Source: CBDFLD01 sp965249005 (GTDB lineage Bacteria; Acidobacteriota; UBA6911). Taken from it: 64,000 nt of DNA. Numbering within the stretch: position 1 is the stretch's first letter; each line of letters starts with the position of its first letter. The notes beneath the pieces were generated by a model that saw only the letters and a program-made list of their open reading frames with translations, was not told where the DNA came from and made no database searches. Both the position numbers and the translations under genes were made by a program. Shown here piece by piece: positions 9,571 through 18,624 of the stretch. The DNA is taken from positions 62,001 to 126,000 of the forward strand of contig CBDFLD010000015.1 in NCBI GenBank assembly GCA_965249005.1, read 5' to 3'.

Positions 9571-9939
9571 TCAGCTATCAAGGGGATAGCGTGCGTCCTT
9601 CCATGCCTTGTAGCCTCCCGCCATCGAATGAACGTTGTGATACCCCATACGCTGAAGCGCGTCCGCCGCTAGCGCGGAACGATACCCGCCACCGCAGTAT
9701 AGAACGATCTCCGCCCCGTTTTCCGGAACGGCTTGCTCGATATCCCTTTCTATGACCCCTTTGCCCAAATGGACGGATCCCGCGATACGGCTCCTTTCCC
9801 ACTCATTGTCCTCTCTCACATCCACCAAGTGGAATACCTCTCCTAACTTCTGCTTTTGGACGACTTCATCGACCGACACCTCATGAATTCGGACTTTCGA
9901 ATCCTCGACCAACTTCAAGAAAGCTTCGCTATGGTTCAT
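9571..9939 (-). CDS. Rhodanese-domain protein
   Basis: Single-domain rhodanese-like protein of 122 residues. HLVDVREDNEWERSRIAGSVHLGKG and the active-site loop YCGGGYRSA, with the catalytic cysteine, are visible, as is the closing SMAGGYKAWKD. Enzymes of this fold transfer sulfane sulfur, for example thiosulfate to cyanide or between thiols; the in vivo acceptor is unknown. The ATG at 9939 is chosen because CCGGAGGAGAAA lies directly before it; an open frame extends upstream to 10158 but its translation looks non-coding. Confidence 0.88.
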   Translation of the reverse strand: MNHSEAFLKLVEDSKVRIHEVSVDEVVQKQKLGEVFHLVDVREDNEWERSRIAGSVHLGKGVIERDIEQAVPENGAEIVLYCGGGYRSALAADALQRMGYHNVHSMAGGYKAWKDARYPLDS

Positions 9940-10164
9940 TTTCTCCTCCGGCAATCGTTTATACAGAAAAGTATGGCCATATGAAACCTGTGCGTCCCAC
10001 AGCAGCCCATGGCAAGCTGGTTTCGATTCGGTAGAAGCGACCGGTTTGTGGTGTGTCGATGCAGCCAGATTACAGATCGCGTGCAGGAATCTCGAGTTGA
10101 AGGGCTGGGAGCGGAGGTCTGGGCTTAGCCGTCCGATCGTAGAAGGAGGCTCTAGCACCCAGCA

Positions 10165-10752
10165 TCAAGCACTTTTTCTCAATTCTACAAGGACTTGACG
10201 GGCAACTGCTTTAAGTGTTCCTTGAACCCCTTCGCCGGTCGTAGCCACAGCTTCGAAGACAGGTTCGTTCTTGAGCAACAACGACTTCTTGAGCTCATCC
10301 ACCGGGAGGACGTTCGGCAGGTCCCGCTTGTTGAGCTGCAGAACATAGGGCAGCTTTTTGAGATCAAAGCCCTGCTCCCTGAGATTCTGATTCAGGTTGT
10401 TCAAGGACTCGATATTGGCGTCTAGACGTTCCTGTTGCGAGTCGGCCACAAAAACGACCCCATCCACACCCTTGAGAATGAGCTTCCGGCTCGCATCATA
10501 GAACACTTGGCCAGGAACCGTGTACAAGTGGAATCGGGTCCCAAAGCCCCGGATCTGGCCGAGATCGATGGGCAGAAAGTCGAAGAAGAGGGTTCGCTCC
10601 GCTTCCGTGGCCAAAGAAATCAGCTTGCCCTTGTTCTCGGAATTCGTCGCTTCATAGATCTGCTGAAGGTTGGTGGTTTTGCCGCCCAAACCCGGACCGT
10701 AGTAGACAATCTTACAGTTTATTTCGCGTGCAACGTAGTTTATGAATGTCAA
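10165..10752 (-). CDS. MglA-like Ras-superfamily small GTPase
   Basis: 195-residue small GTPase of the bacterial MglA/gliding-protein family. Motifs: P-loop GPGLGGKT (residues 19-26), TVPGQ (switch II, in place of DxxGQ), and base-recognition NKRD. MglA acts as a nucleotide-dependent polarity switch in Myxococcus; roadblock/LC7 proteins such as MglB are its GTPase activators, and a roadblock gene lies just upstream. I place the start at TTG 10752, giving MTFINYVAREINCK as in the family; the TTG at 10770 would put the initiator inside the GGGGGAG ribosome site of the 10752 start. Polarity, motility or another trafficking role is inference. Confidence 0.92.
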   Translation of the reverse strand: MTFINYVAREINCKIVYYGPGLGGKTTNLQQIYEATNSENKGKLISLATEAERTLFFDFLPIDLGQIRGFGTRFHLYTVPGQVFYDASRKLILKGVDGVVFVADSQQERLDANIESLNNLNQNLREQGFDLKKLPYVLQLNKRDLPNVLPVDELKKSLLLKNEPVFEAVATTGEGVQGTLKAVARQVLVELRKSA

Positions 10753-10803
10753 CGGCTTACACTCCCCCAAATGACAGGTCCGGCTTAACTACCGAACAAC
10801 TTT

Positions 10804-11286
10804 TCAATCTCCTCGTCCGAAAAATCCAGGGGGGGATGAGGTCGAAGATTGGCCTGTCTTCTCTGTTTCCCTGGCCAGTTTCCGCTGAAAGATCCGGAAT
10901 ACCTCTTCCAAATAGGCTGTCGCGTGCTTGACCCGGAGCCTAACCAGACCCAACGAGACGGTTTCATCAAACACCAATACGAGAGAAAACCTGTCCGAAA
11001 CCGCCGACATATGGATGTTGCGATGCTTGCCTTGGTGGTACAGCACCGAGAACTCAGGCTCCCCGACCAGCTGGGCAAGCCCATCGGTAGCGGCGAGATT
11101 CGCCGAGGCCAAGGATGCCAGCGATGTCAGATCGATGTCGCGAGCCGACCCCTCGGATGCAATCTGATGCCCGTCTCGATCGATGAGCAAAACCAGATCT
11201 GCTCGCAACTCGCCCTGGGCCCTGGACAGGATGGCCTTTACCCTTGAGTACTCGGCTTCATATAGGACGATACTGCCCGAATTCAT
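10804..11286 (-). CDS. Roadblock/LC7-domain protein (probable regulator of the adjacent GTPase)
   Basis: 160-residue protein with a roadblock/LC7 domain: LRADLVLLIDRDGHQIASEG, a LASLASANLAATDGLAQLVGE helix, then FSVLYHQGKHRNIHMSAVSDRFSLVLVFD. It is longer than MglB and ends in a Ser/Pro-rich tail. In known pairs the roadblock dimer stimulates GTP hydrolysis and sets polar localisation of MglA. The ATG at 11286 follows GAGGGGCCTCC and is favoured over an upstream start at 11337. It is 51 bases ahead of the GTPase start, so the two are almost surely co-transcribed. Confidence 0.85.
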   Translation of the reverse strand: MNSGSIVLYEAEYSRVKAILSRAQGELRADLVLLIDRDGHQIASEGSARDIDLTSLASLASANLAATDGLAQLVGEPEFSVLYHQGKHRNIHMSAVSDRFSLVLVFDETVSLGLVRLRVKHATAYLEEVFRIFQRKLARETEKTGQSSTSSPPGFFGRGD

Positions 11287-11427
11287 CGGAGGCCCCTCAA
11301 GGGCGCGGAGCTTGCGCAAAGCTACACTATATACCACGATAGGTCAGGCGTCGGCAGTAACGAAATTGACAGCACAAAACCCGAAACAGCAAAGCTCACT
11401 GGCTCTGAGCCTTTCCCCTCTTGGCGC

Positions 11428-11457
11428 TTGACTTATCGACAGATTTCTCCTAATAAT
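11428..11457 (+). promoter_or_regulatory. Predicted sigma-70-type promoter for the TPR-yvcK operon
   Basis: TTGACT (11428-11433) is separated by 18 bases from AATAAT (11452-11457), a good housekeeping match. It faces the TPR gene, predicting a leader of about 60 bases. The 190-base gap 11287-11527 otherwise shows nothing I can name. Confidence 0.5.
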
Positions 11458-11527
11458 AACTCTCAATTTCATGGAGTCTTTTCCTTCATTTCTTCAAATA
11501 GTCATACTACAATAGTTTAGGCGCTAA

Positions 11528-12325
11528 ATGGCAACGAGAGGTTTGGCGGGCAAAAGGGGGCGCATGACCAACTCAGCGAAGGCCAAAAAGCGTTCTTCCG
11601 CAAAGCCGAAAGTATCGAGGCCAGTCAAGAAATCCCCTGCACGACACAGTAAGACCGTGGCGAATCCAAGGGCGCAGTCGCCGTCTGCAAGGAAGGTGTC
11701 TCGTCCTGTCAAGAAATCTGCTCAGCTAGGAAGGTCCATGACGTCGGAGAAGAAACTCAGAACCTCGACCGCAAAACAAGGAACACCGCGCAACCGCTTA
11801 TTGAGCGACTCCAAGAGTACGTCTGCCGCACTGGCGCGATTGGAGAAAGGAATTCGGTTCGTCTACAAGAAGGACTACAAACGAGCCAGAAACGAATTCG
11901 AGTCCATTGCGGATTCCTATCCTAGCGAATCCGAGATCATTGCCCGGTCCAAAAGCTATCTCCAAATCTGTGATCGCGAGGAACTTAGTCAAACAAAGGT
12001 GTCCATCTCGAACGACCAACTCTATTCGCTGGGTGTCGTGGAGCACAATCGCGGCCACTATGAAAAAGCGATCCGATACTTTCATGACTATCTCGAGAAG
12101 AACCCGGACAAGGACTATGTTCACTATTCCGTTGCCGCGTCTCAGGCACTCATGGCAGATTTTGACGAGGCGATAAAGAGCCTCCACCAAGCGATTGCTC
12201 TGAACGAAGACAACCGGATCTACGCCAAAAACGACCAGGATTTCTTTTCACTTCACGAACGCAAGGAATTTTCAGAGCTAGTGGGATTGTCCCCCGCCAC
12301 TACACCCGAATCAGCACAGTCATGA
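11528..12325 (+). CDS. TPR-repeat protein with a histone-H1-like basic N-terminal tail
   Basis: 265 residues. The first about 95 are Lys/Ser/Pro/Arg-rich and repetitive (SRPVKKS occurs twice, with AKAKKRSSAKPK), like histone H1 or DNA-binding tails. Residues about 100-250 contain two to three tetratricopeptide-like helical hairpins (KDYKRARNEFESIADSYP, GHYEKAIRYFHDYLEKNPD, DEAIKSLHQAIALNEDN). The TPR part suggests protein binding, the tail nucleic-acid or polyanion binding; I know no experimentally defined role. An alternative ATG at 11564 follows AAAGGGGGCGC. The stop overlaps the yvcK start by four bases (ATGA), so the two are translationally coupled. Confidence 0.75.
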   Translation: MATRGLAGKRGRMTNSAKAKKRSSAKPKVSRPVKKSPARHSKTVANPRAQSPSARKVSRPVKKSAQLGRSMTSEKKLRTSTAKQGTPRNRLLSDSKSTSAALARLEKGIRFVYKKDYKRARNEFESIADSYPSESEIIARSKSYLQICDREELSQTKVSISNDQLYSLGVVEHNRGHYEKAIRYFHDYLEKNPDKDYVHYSVAASQALMADFDEAIKSLHQAIALNEDNRIYAKNDQDFFSLHERKEFSELVGLSPATTPESAQS

Positions 12326-13371
12326 GTTCAACTCGAAACCTGCCCAACGTGGTCTCACTTGGCGGGGGCAGCGGCTTGTCCTGCCTTCTTAAAGGACTCA
12401 AGTACGCCGTGGCGGATGCACCACCACTTGGACGCAACCGCGTCATGCCTTGGATCGCAAAACTGACAGCAGTGGTCACGGTTACCGATGATGGGGGAAG
12501 TTCTGGACGGCTGCGGGATGAGCTCCAGGTACTTCCGCCGGGCGACATTCGGAACTGTCTCGTCGCGTTGAGTACCGACGAGTCGCTGCTTTCACGATTG
12601 TTCCAGTATCGCTTTCCCGGTTCCGGAGATCTCAAGGGCCACAGTTTCGGAAACTTGCTTTTGACGGCACTAACCGGGGTAACCGGCGATTTCTTGAAGG
12701 CGATTCGTTTCAGCTCGCAGGTCTTAGCCATCCGCGGCCAGATATACCCCTCCACGCTACAGGACGTCCGGTTAGAAGCGGAACTGCATGATGGGAAGCG
12801 CGTCCGAGGTGAGTCCGCCATCTCGTGCACAAGCAGTCCAATCCGCCGGCTAAGACTCTCCCCCCGGAATTGCCGGCCGGTGGGTGCGGTCCTGCAGGCC
12901 ATTCGAGCTGCCGACATTATCACGGTGGGTCCCGGCTCGCTGTTCACGAGCCTGTTACCCAACCTGCTCGTTACACGTATCGCCGACGAAATAAGAAACT
13001 CGAGAGCGCTGCGGATATACATCTGTAACCTCATGACCCAGCCCGGAGAAACCAATGGGTTCAACGCATCCCATCATCTCGAGTCGATATACCAGCACAC
13101 GAAACCCCCGCTCTTCGACGCGATCATCCTCAACAGTACGAGAGCAGATTCCAGCCGGCTCGCCCTGTATCGGAAAAAAGATTCCGTCCCGGTCGTATCG
13201 GATCGGACAAAGCTGAGAAAGATGGGTATCGCCATCTACGAAAGAGAGCTATTGTCGCAGACGAAGGTCGTGCGGCACGATCCCAAACTATTGGCAGCCG
13301 CAGTCTACGATGCCTACGAACTCTGGAAGACCCACGACGGCAAACCGGACCTCAAAATAGTATCTGCCTGA
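12322..13371 (+). CDS. yvcK: YvcK/CofD-like gluconeogenesis factor
   Basis: 349-residue protein of the YvcK (UPF0052) family, related to the CofD 2-phospho-lactate transferase fold. VSLGGGSGLSCLLKGLK at the N-terminus, VTVTDDGGSSGRLRDEL near 53-69 and PPGDIRNCLVAL are family signatures. YvcK binds UDP-sugars, is needed for growth on gluconeogenic carbon sources in B. subtilis, and affects cell shape and PBP1 placement. Its position two genes from glmU, which makes UDP-GlcNAc, fits a cell-envelope precursor link. Four-base overlap with the TPR gene. Confidence 0.9.
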   Translation: MSSTRNLPNVVSLGGGSGLSCLLKGLKYAVADAPPLGRNRVMPWIAKLTAVVTVTDDGGSSGRLRDELQVLPPGDIRNCLVALSTDESLLSRLFQYRFPGSGDLKGHSFGNLLLTALTGVTGDFLKAIRFSSQVLAIRGQIYPSTLQDVRLEAELHDGKRVRGESAISCTSSPIRRLRLSPRNCRPVGAVLQAIRAADIITVGPGSLFTSLLPNLLVTRIADEIRNSRALRIYICNLMTQPGETNGFNASHHLESIYQHTKPPLFDAIILNSTRADSSRLALYRKKDSVPVVSDRTKLRKMGIAIYERELLSQTKVVRHDPKLLAAAVYDAYELWKTHDGKPDLKIVSA

Positions 13372-13531
13372 AGTCAGTCCTTGCCCTTGCGCACGACCAC
13401 CGGCTGGGGGTTAGCAAAGCAAATGCACTAAAGAGAGAGGTTGACATGATGCACGACAGAGCCAAGTTCACGGACCTGGCATCACAAAAAAACCATGATC
13501 GTACCGGATCTACGCATCAGGGTCCCCGGCC

Positions 13532-14911
13532 ATGAAGGATCTTAACGTTCTCATATTGGCCGCGGGAAAGGGCACGCGGATGGTCAGCGACCAAGCCAAG
13601 GTATTGCATCAGGTTTGCGGGAAGCCCATGATCCAACTTGTCTACCGTGCCGCGGCGGAGCTCGGACCAGATAGAACCTTGATCGTCATAGGTCAGGATG
13701 CGGAAAACGTGCGCTCGACCATGACCGATTATCCCTCGGAGTTTGTTCTTCAAGAAGAACAATTCGGAACCGGGCACGCGGTCATGTCGGCGCGATCACA
13801 ACTGGAGCAAATGCGAGGTGACCTACTGGTTCTTGTCGGAGACGCACCCCGGATACAACCCCAATCCCTCGAGAAGCTCGTTCACTTCCACCGCGACCGG
13901 GGCGGCGTCACAACGATTCTGACAGCCCACGCGTCGGACCCGTTCGGATATGGGAGAATCATGCGCGGCTCCCAGGGCGAGATCCAGGCGGTCGTCGAGG
14001 AAAAGGACGCGACTCCGGAGATCCGTACAATCCAGGAAATCAATCCAGGATTCTACTGTTTCCAGATCCGGGCCCTTCTGGATGGTCTGGTGGAACTCTC
14101 CAACGACAACGCCCAGAACGAGTATTACTTGACGGATCTCATCGGAATCCACAACAAACAGGGACTCAAGGTCGAGGGTACTCTACACGACGATTTCGAC
14201 GAGTTGCAGGGCATCAACACACGGCGTCAACTCGCGGATGCGGCCAGAGCACTCAGGATCCGAAAGAACAACCAGTTGATGGAAGGTGGAGTCACATTGA
14301 TAGATCCGGATCGGACATATGTCGATCTGGATGTAGAGATCGGAAAAGACGTGATCCTCTATCCCATGGTCACTATCGAGGGGACAACAAGGATAGGAGC
14401 GGGGACTGTCGTTCGCTCCGGAACTCGGATCAGCAGCAGCCTGATCGGTTCGAACGTGAAGATTCTCGATTCCTGCCTGGTCACGGACTCCGAGATTGGT
14501 GCGGGTGCATCGGTAGGCCCAAGTGCTCGCCTGCGCAACCATACGTCCGTCGGCGAGGGCTGTCGGATCGGGAACTTCGTAGAATTGAAAAAAAGTACTC
14601 TGGCCGCAGGAACAAAGGCAGCCCACCTCACCTATCTTGGGGATGCCAAGATAGGTGAGGACGTCAATATTGGAGCGGGGACGATTACCTGCAACTATGA
14701 CGGCAGCAAAAAAAGCGAAACGATTATCGAGGATGGCGTCTTCATCGGAAGCGATTCCCAGCTTGTCGCGCCCGTTCATATTGGCCGAGGGGCCTATGTC
14801 GCTGCGGGAAGCACGATTACCCGCGACGTACCGGCGGGATCACTAGCCATCGCCCGGGGACGTCAAGAAGTAAAGGAAAACTGGGCCAGGGACCGAAAGC
14901 GTAAACGCTGA
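13532..14911 (+). CDS. glmU: Bifunctional UDP-N-acetylglucosamine pyrophosphorylase / glucosamine-1-phosphate N-acetyltransferase
   Basis: 459-residue GlmU, full length. The N-terminal half is a nucleotidyltransferase with LILAAGKGTRM and EEQFGTGHAV; the C-terminal half is a left-handed beta-helix with hexapeptide repeats and the acetyl-CoA region (ELKKSTLAAGTKAAHLTYLGDAKIGEDVNIGAGT). It acetylates glucosamine-1-phosphate and then couples it to UTP to give UDP-GlcNAc, the precursor of peptidoglycan and lipid A, and of the nonulosonic acid branch encoded elsewhere in this window. A 160-base gap separates it from yvcK; a cysteine-rich gene starts three bases after its stop. Confidence 0.97.
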   Translation: MKDLNVLILAAGKGTRMVSDQAKVLHQVCGKPMIQLVYRAAAELGPDRTLIVIGQDAENVRSTMTDYPSEFVLQEEQFGTGHAVMSARSQLEQMRGDLLVLVGDAPRIQPQSLEKLVHFHRDRGGVTTILTAHASDPFGYGRIMRGSQGEIQAVVEEKDATPEIRTIQEINPGFYCFQIRALLDGLVELSNDNAQNEYYLTDLIGIHNKQGLKVEGTLHDDFDELQGINTRRQLADAARALRIRKNNQLMEGGVTLIDPDRTYVDLDVEIGKDVILYPMVTIEGTTRIGAGTVVRSGTRISSSLIGSNVKILDSCLVTDSEIGAGASVGPSARLRNHTSVGEGCRIGNFVELKKSTLAAGTKAAHLTYLGDAKIGEDVNIGAGTITCNYDGSKKSETIIEDGVFIGSDSQLVAPVHIGRGAYVAAGSTITRDVPAGSLAIARGRQEVKENWARDRKRKR

Positions 14912-14914
14912 CCC

Positions 14915-15373
14915 ATGAAGAAAAAGCAACCACCCTCATCGAAGATCAACTGCCGGACCTGTATCAACTGGATCGACGAGAGCCTCGATCAGATCGAACA
15001 AAAAGGCGATCCAATGTTCATGGGGTGCCGGGTGTTCGGATACGTAAAGAACAGCACCGCGCTCGACGAATGTTCCCATTTCACTCAAAGTGAGAACCTC
15101 TTTGCGATCTGCGCCAGGTGCAAGACCACCGTCCCGAAAGTCTGCTTGTCTCTTGGTGAGTGTGTCAACTGCACCGATACGGACTTGTACTGTGTGGATC
15201 ACTGCCATGGTGGAGTGGAGCGGAAGTACTGTACCCACTTTGTTCGATTGCATACGGAAGGAGCACATCTCATCCGGGACGATCGTGTATTTGATCTTTT
15301 CCCATCGCTGGGCATGCCAGCAAGCGAAAAGAGCGAAAAGAAGGACGGGAACGACGAAGGACCGGCGAGCTAG
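14915..15373 (+). CDS. Cysteine-rich hypothetical protein
   Basis: I do not recognise this 152-residue protein. It carries about twelve cysteines, many in pairs that could bind metal: NCRTC near the start, CARC, CLSLGECVNC and DLYCVDHCHGG, plus several histidines. No signal peptide or membrane helix is visible, so it is probably cytoplasmic with two or more zinc or iron-sulfur sites. The C-terminal 35 residues are charged and likely disordered. It follows glmU by three bases and is surely co-transcribed with it; its end converges on carB with only a six-base gap. Confidence 0.75.
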   Translation: MKKKQPPSSKINCRTCINWIDESLDQIEQKGDPMFMGCRVFGYVKNSTALDECSHFTQSENLFAICARCKTTVPKVCLSLGECVNCTDTDLYCVDHCHGGVERKYCTHFVRLHTEGAHLIRDDRVFDLFPSLGMPASEKSEKKDGNDEGPAS

Positions 15374-15379
15374 AAAAGT

Positions 15380-18300
15380 TCAGACCTGCTTCAGGACCGG
15401 AGTCCGGACAAGCCCATGATATTCCTGCAGGCTCCGAACGGTCAGCTTTTCTGTATGCAGCGCACGAATTCCATTCGCAGCCGCCGCCGCGCCCGAAAGC
15501 GTGGTAATGCAGGGCACACGATGCTGGGTTGCAGCGCGCCGAATCGCCTTCTCGTCAAAACGAGACTGGCGCCCCAGAGGCGTGTTGATGATGAGGCTGA
15601 CCTTCTGACTCTTGATGAGATCCACAACATTGGGGCGGCCTTCCCCGACCTTGTAGACAAAATCAGCTCTCACTCCCTGAGATTGAAGGAGGCGCTGCGT
15701 GCCTGAAGTTGCGATAATCCTGAAACCCAATTCTTCAAAATCTCTTGCGATCGCCACCGAAGTGGGTTTGTCACCATCGGTCACACTGATGAAAAGCGTT
15801 CCTTGGCGGGGCAACGTGACGCCCGCAGACATCTGCGCCTTCGCATACGCACCGCCAAAGCTATCGGCCACACCCATCACTTCCCCGGTGGACTTCATCT
15901 CCGGGCCCAAGATCGAATCTACGCCTTGGAACTTTTGAAACGGAAACACGGGCGATTTGACGTAGCAGTGCCGCACCCTTATCTCATCGTCGATTCCGAG
16001 ATCTTTGAGTTTTTCGCCAGTCATGACACGCGCTGCGAGTTTGGCCAACGGAACCCCGGTGGCCTTGCTGACGTAAGGGATCGTGCGAGAGGCCCGCGGA
16101 TTGACTTCCAGAACATACACGGACTCTCCCTGCACCGCATACTGGATATTCATGAGTCCGACAACTCCGAGAGCTTTGCCAAGCTTCTCGGTATACTCCT
16201 TCATCCGTTCTAGCAAATCGGGACTGATGACGATCGGGGGCAGCATGCAGGTGCTGTCCCCGCTATGGATTCCCGCCTCCTCCACGTGTTCCATGACTCC
16301 CGCAGTAATGACCGTGTCACCATCGCATATGGCATCCACATCGTATTCGAAAGCGCGCTCCAGAAACTTGTCGACCAGAACCGGATGTTTGGGCGAAGCC
16401 GCCACAGCCGTCGCCATATAGTGGTCCAGTCCCTCTTCATCGTACACGATGGACATCGCTCTTCCCCCCAAGACATAGGAAGGGCGAACGAGTACGGGGT
16501 AACCAACTTGTGACGCTACTTGCCGAGACTCTTCCAAAGAACTGGCAGTCCCATTCGTCGTCTGCGGTATTTGTAACTCTTGCAGCAGCTTGCCGAACCT
16601 CTTTCGATCCTCGGCAAGATCAATGCGATCGGGAGTCGTTCCCACGATTGGAATACCAGCCTCATGAAGCCGCATGGCCAGATTCAGCGGCGTCTGTCCT
16701 CCAAACTGGACGATGACTCCCTCTGGCTTCTCAACGTGGAGTATCTCTACCACGTCTTCGAAGGTAAGCGGCTCAAAGTACAATCGATCGGACGTGTCGT
16801 AATCGGTGGAGACCGTTTCGGGATTGCAATTGATCATGATCGTCTCGTAGCCAGCCTCCTTTAGCGCAAACGAGGCATGACAACAGCAATAGTCAAATTC
16901 TATTCCCTGACCGATTCGGTTGGGCCCGCTGCCCAGAACAACGATTTTTCTCTTATCGGAGGGCTCCGCCTCCGACTCCCCTTCATAGGTCGAGTATAGG
17001 TATGGAGTATAGGACTCGAATTCGGCCGCGCACGTATCCACCCTCTTGAACACGGGTCTGATACCGAGCTCATGCCGACGCCGCATGACCGCTGCCTCAT
17101 CGCAGGTCTCGCCTTCGACGGAAGACAAGAGTTCCGCTATACCGTAATCCGACAGCCCTGCGCGCTTGGCTTCTCTGATCAGGTCCTCGGAGAGACTGTC
17201 AATCGTATAATTCTGCAAGCGTTTCTCGATCTCGACCACCTGTCGTAGTTGGTCTAGGAACCAGGGGTCCATTTTCGTCAGATCGTGAAGCTCGGCGACA
17301 CTATGTCCTTCCATCAGCGCGAAGTGGATATACGCGAGCCGTTCGGGAACTGGTGTCACTAGATTGTGGGTCAGCCGCTCAGCATCGATGCTCGTGTCAG
17401 AGAGACTGTTGCCCTGCTCCAGCGACCGGATTCCCTTGAAAAGTGCCTCCTTGAAGGTCCTGCCGATTGCCATGGCCTCGCCAACGGACTTCATTTGCGT
17501 GCCCAGGGTAGGGTCAGCCTCCGGAAATTTTTCGAAGTTCCACTTGGGTATTTTGGCAACCACGTAGTCGATTGTTGGCTCAAAGCTGGCGGGAGTCTTT
17601 CGGGTAATGTCGTTCGGGATTTCGTCGAGTGTGTAGCCGACCGCCAGTTTGGCCGCGATCTTGGCGATCGGGAATCCCGTGGCCTTTGAAGCCAGCGCCG
17701 AACTGCGAGACACTCTCGGGTTCATCTCTATCACCACGAGCTCCCCGTCGGCAGGATTCACGGCAAACTGGATGTTCGATCCCCCCGTTTCCACGCCAAC
17801 CTTGCGAATGACCTGAATCGCAGCGTTTCGCATCGCCTGATATTCTTTGTCCGTCAGGGTTTGTGCCGGGGCCACGGTGATCGAGTCCCCCGTGTGCACA
17901 CCCATGGGATCGAAGTTCTCGATCGAGCAAATCACGACCACGTTGTCTGCCAGATCCCGCATGAGCTCCAGTTCGAATTCCTTCCAACCCAGCAGAGACT
18001 GTTCGATAAGAACCTCGTGAACCGGAGAGAGAGAGATTCCGTGCTGCACAATGGCGTCGAATTCTTCATTGTTGAAGGCGATGCCTCCACCGGATCCTCC
18101 CATCGTGAAACTGGGGCGCATGATGCACGGGAGTCCTACCTCATTGAGAAACTCTCTTCCCTCTTCGAGTGTCCGGACGACCTGAGATCGAGCACTCCGC
18201 AGACCTATTTCCGTCATGGCCTCCTTGAACATTTGCCGATCTTCAGCAATTTCTACCGCGGCGAGCTTCGCGCCGATCATTTCAACCCCGTAGTGATCCA

Positions 18301-18622
18301 GCACGCCCGACTTCGCGAGTTCCACCGAAAGGTTCAAGCCGGTTTGTCCCCCAACCGTAGGGAGCAACGCATCGGGCCTTTCTCGAGCGATGATGGCCGC
18401 AACGGCATCGGGGGTTAAGGGCTCAATGTAGGTACGATCCGCAAGCTCGGGATCGGTCATGATCGTAGCAGGGTTGGAGTTGACCAGGACAACCTCGAAA
18501 CCCTCGCTACGTAAGGCCCGACACGCTTGAGTGCCCGAGTAGTCGAACTCGCACGCCTGCCCAATCACAATCGGGCCGGACCCGATGATCAATATCTTGT
18601 GAATATCGTTTCTCTTCGGCAT
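15380..18622 (-). CDS. carB: Carbamoyl-phosphate synthase large subunit
   Basis: 1080-residue, full-length CarB. Two homologous ATP-grasp halves are present: the first phosphorylates bicarbonate (IIGSGPIVIGQACEFDYSG at the start), the second phosphorylates carbamate (VLGSGPNRIGQGIEFDYCC near residue 565). The C-terminal 140 residues are the MGS-like allosteric domain. With CarA it makes carbamoyl phosphate from glutamine, bicarbonate and two ATP for pyrimidines and arginine. Its start is two bases after the carA stop, so expression is coupled. Confidence 0.97.
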   Translation of the reverse strand: MPKRNDIHKILIIGSGPIVIGQACEFDYSGTQACRALRSEGFEVVLVNSNPATIMTDPELADRTYIEPLTPDAVAAIIARERPDALLPTVGGQTGLNLSVELAKSGVLDHYGVEMIGAKLAAVEIAEDRQMFKEAMTEIGLRSARSQVVRTLEEGREFLNEVGLPCIMRPSFTMGGSGGGIAFNNEEFDAIVQHGISLSPVHEVLIEQSLLGWKEFELELMRDLADNVVVICSIENFDPMGVHTGDSITVAPAQTLTDKEYQAMRNAAIQVIRKVGVETGGSNIQFAVNPADGELVVIEMNPRVSRSSALASKATGFPIAKIAAKLAVGYTLDEIPNDITRKTPASFEPTIDYVVAKIPKWNFEKFPEADPTLGTQMKSVGEAMAIGRTFKEALFKGIRSLEQGNSLSDTSIDAERLTHNLVTPVPERLAYIHFALMEGHSVAELHDLTKMDPWFLDQLRQVVEIEKRLQNYTIDSLSEDLIREAKRAGLSDYGIAELLSSVEGETCDEAAVMRRRHELGIRPVFKRVDTCAAEFESYTPYLYSTYEGESEAEPSDKRKIVVLGSGPNRIGQGIEFDYCCCHASFALKEAGYETIMINCNPETVSTDYDTSDRLYFEPLTFEDVVEILHVEKPEGVIVQFGGQTPLNLAMRLHEAGIPIVGTTPDRIDLAEDRKRFGKLLQELQIPQTTNGTASSLEESRQVASQVGYPVLVRPSYVLGGRAMSIVYDEEGLDHYMATAVAASPKHPVLVDKFLERAFEYDVDAICDGDTVITAGVMEHVEEAGIHSGDSTCMLPPIVISPDLLERMKEYTEKLGKALGVVGLMNIQYAVQGESVYVLEVNPRASRTIPYVSKATGVPLAKLAARVMTGEKLKDLGIDDEIRVRHCYVKSPVFPFQKFQGVDSILGPEMKSTGEVMGVADSFGGAYAKAQMSAGVTLPRQGTLFISVTDGDKPTSVAIARDFEELGFRIIATSGTQRLLQSQGVRADFVYKVGEGRPNVVDLIKSQKVSLIINTPLGRQSRFDEKAIRRAATQHRVPCITTLSGAAAAANGIRALHTEKLTVRSLQEYHGLVRTPVLKQV

Positions 18623-18624
18623 CG

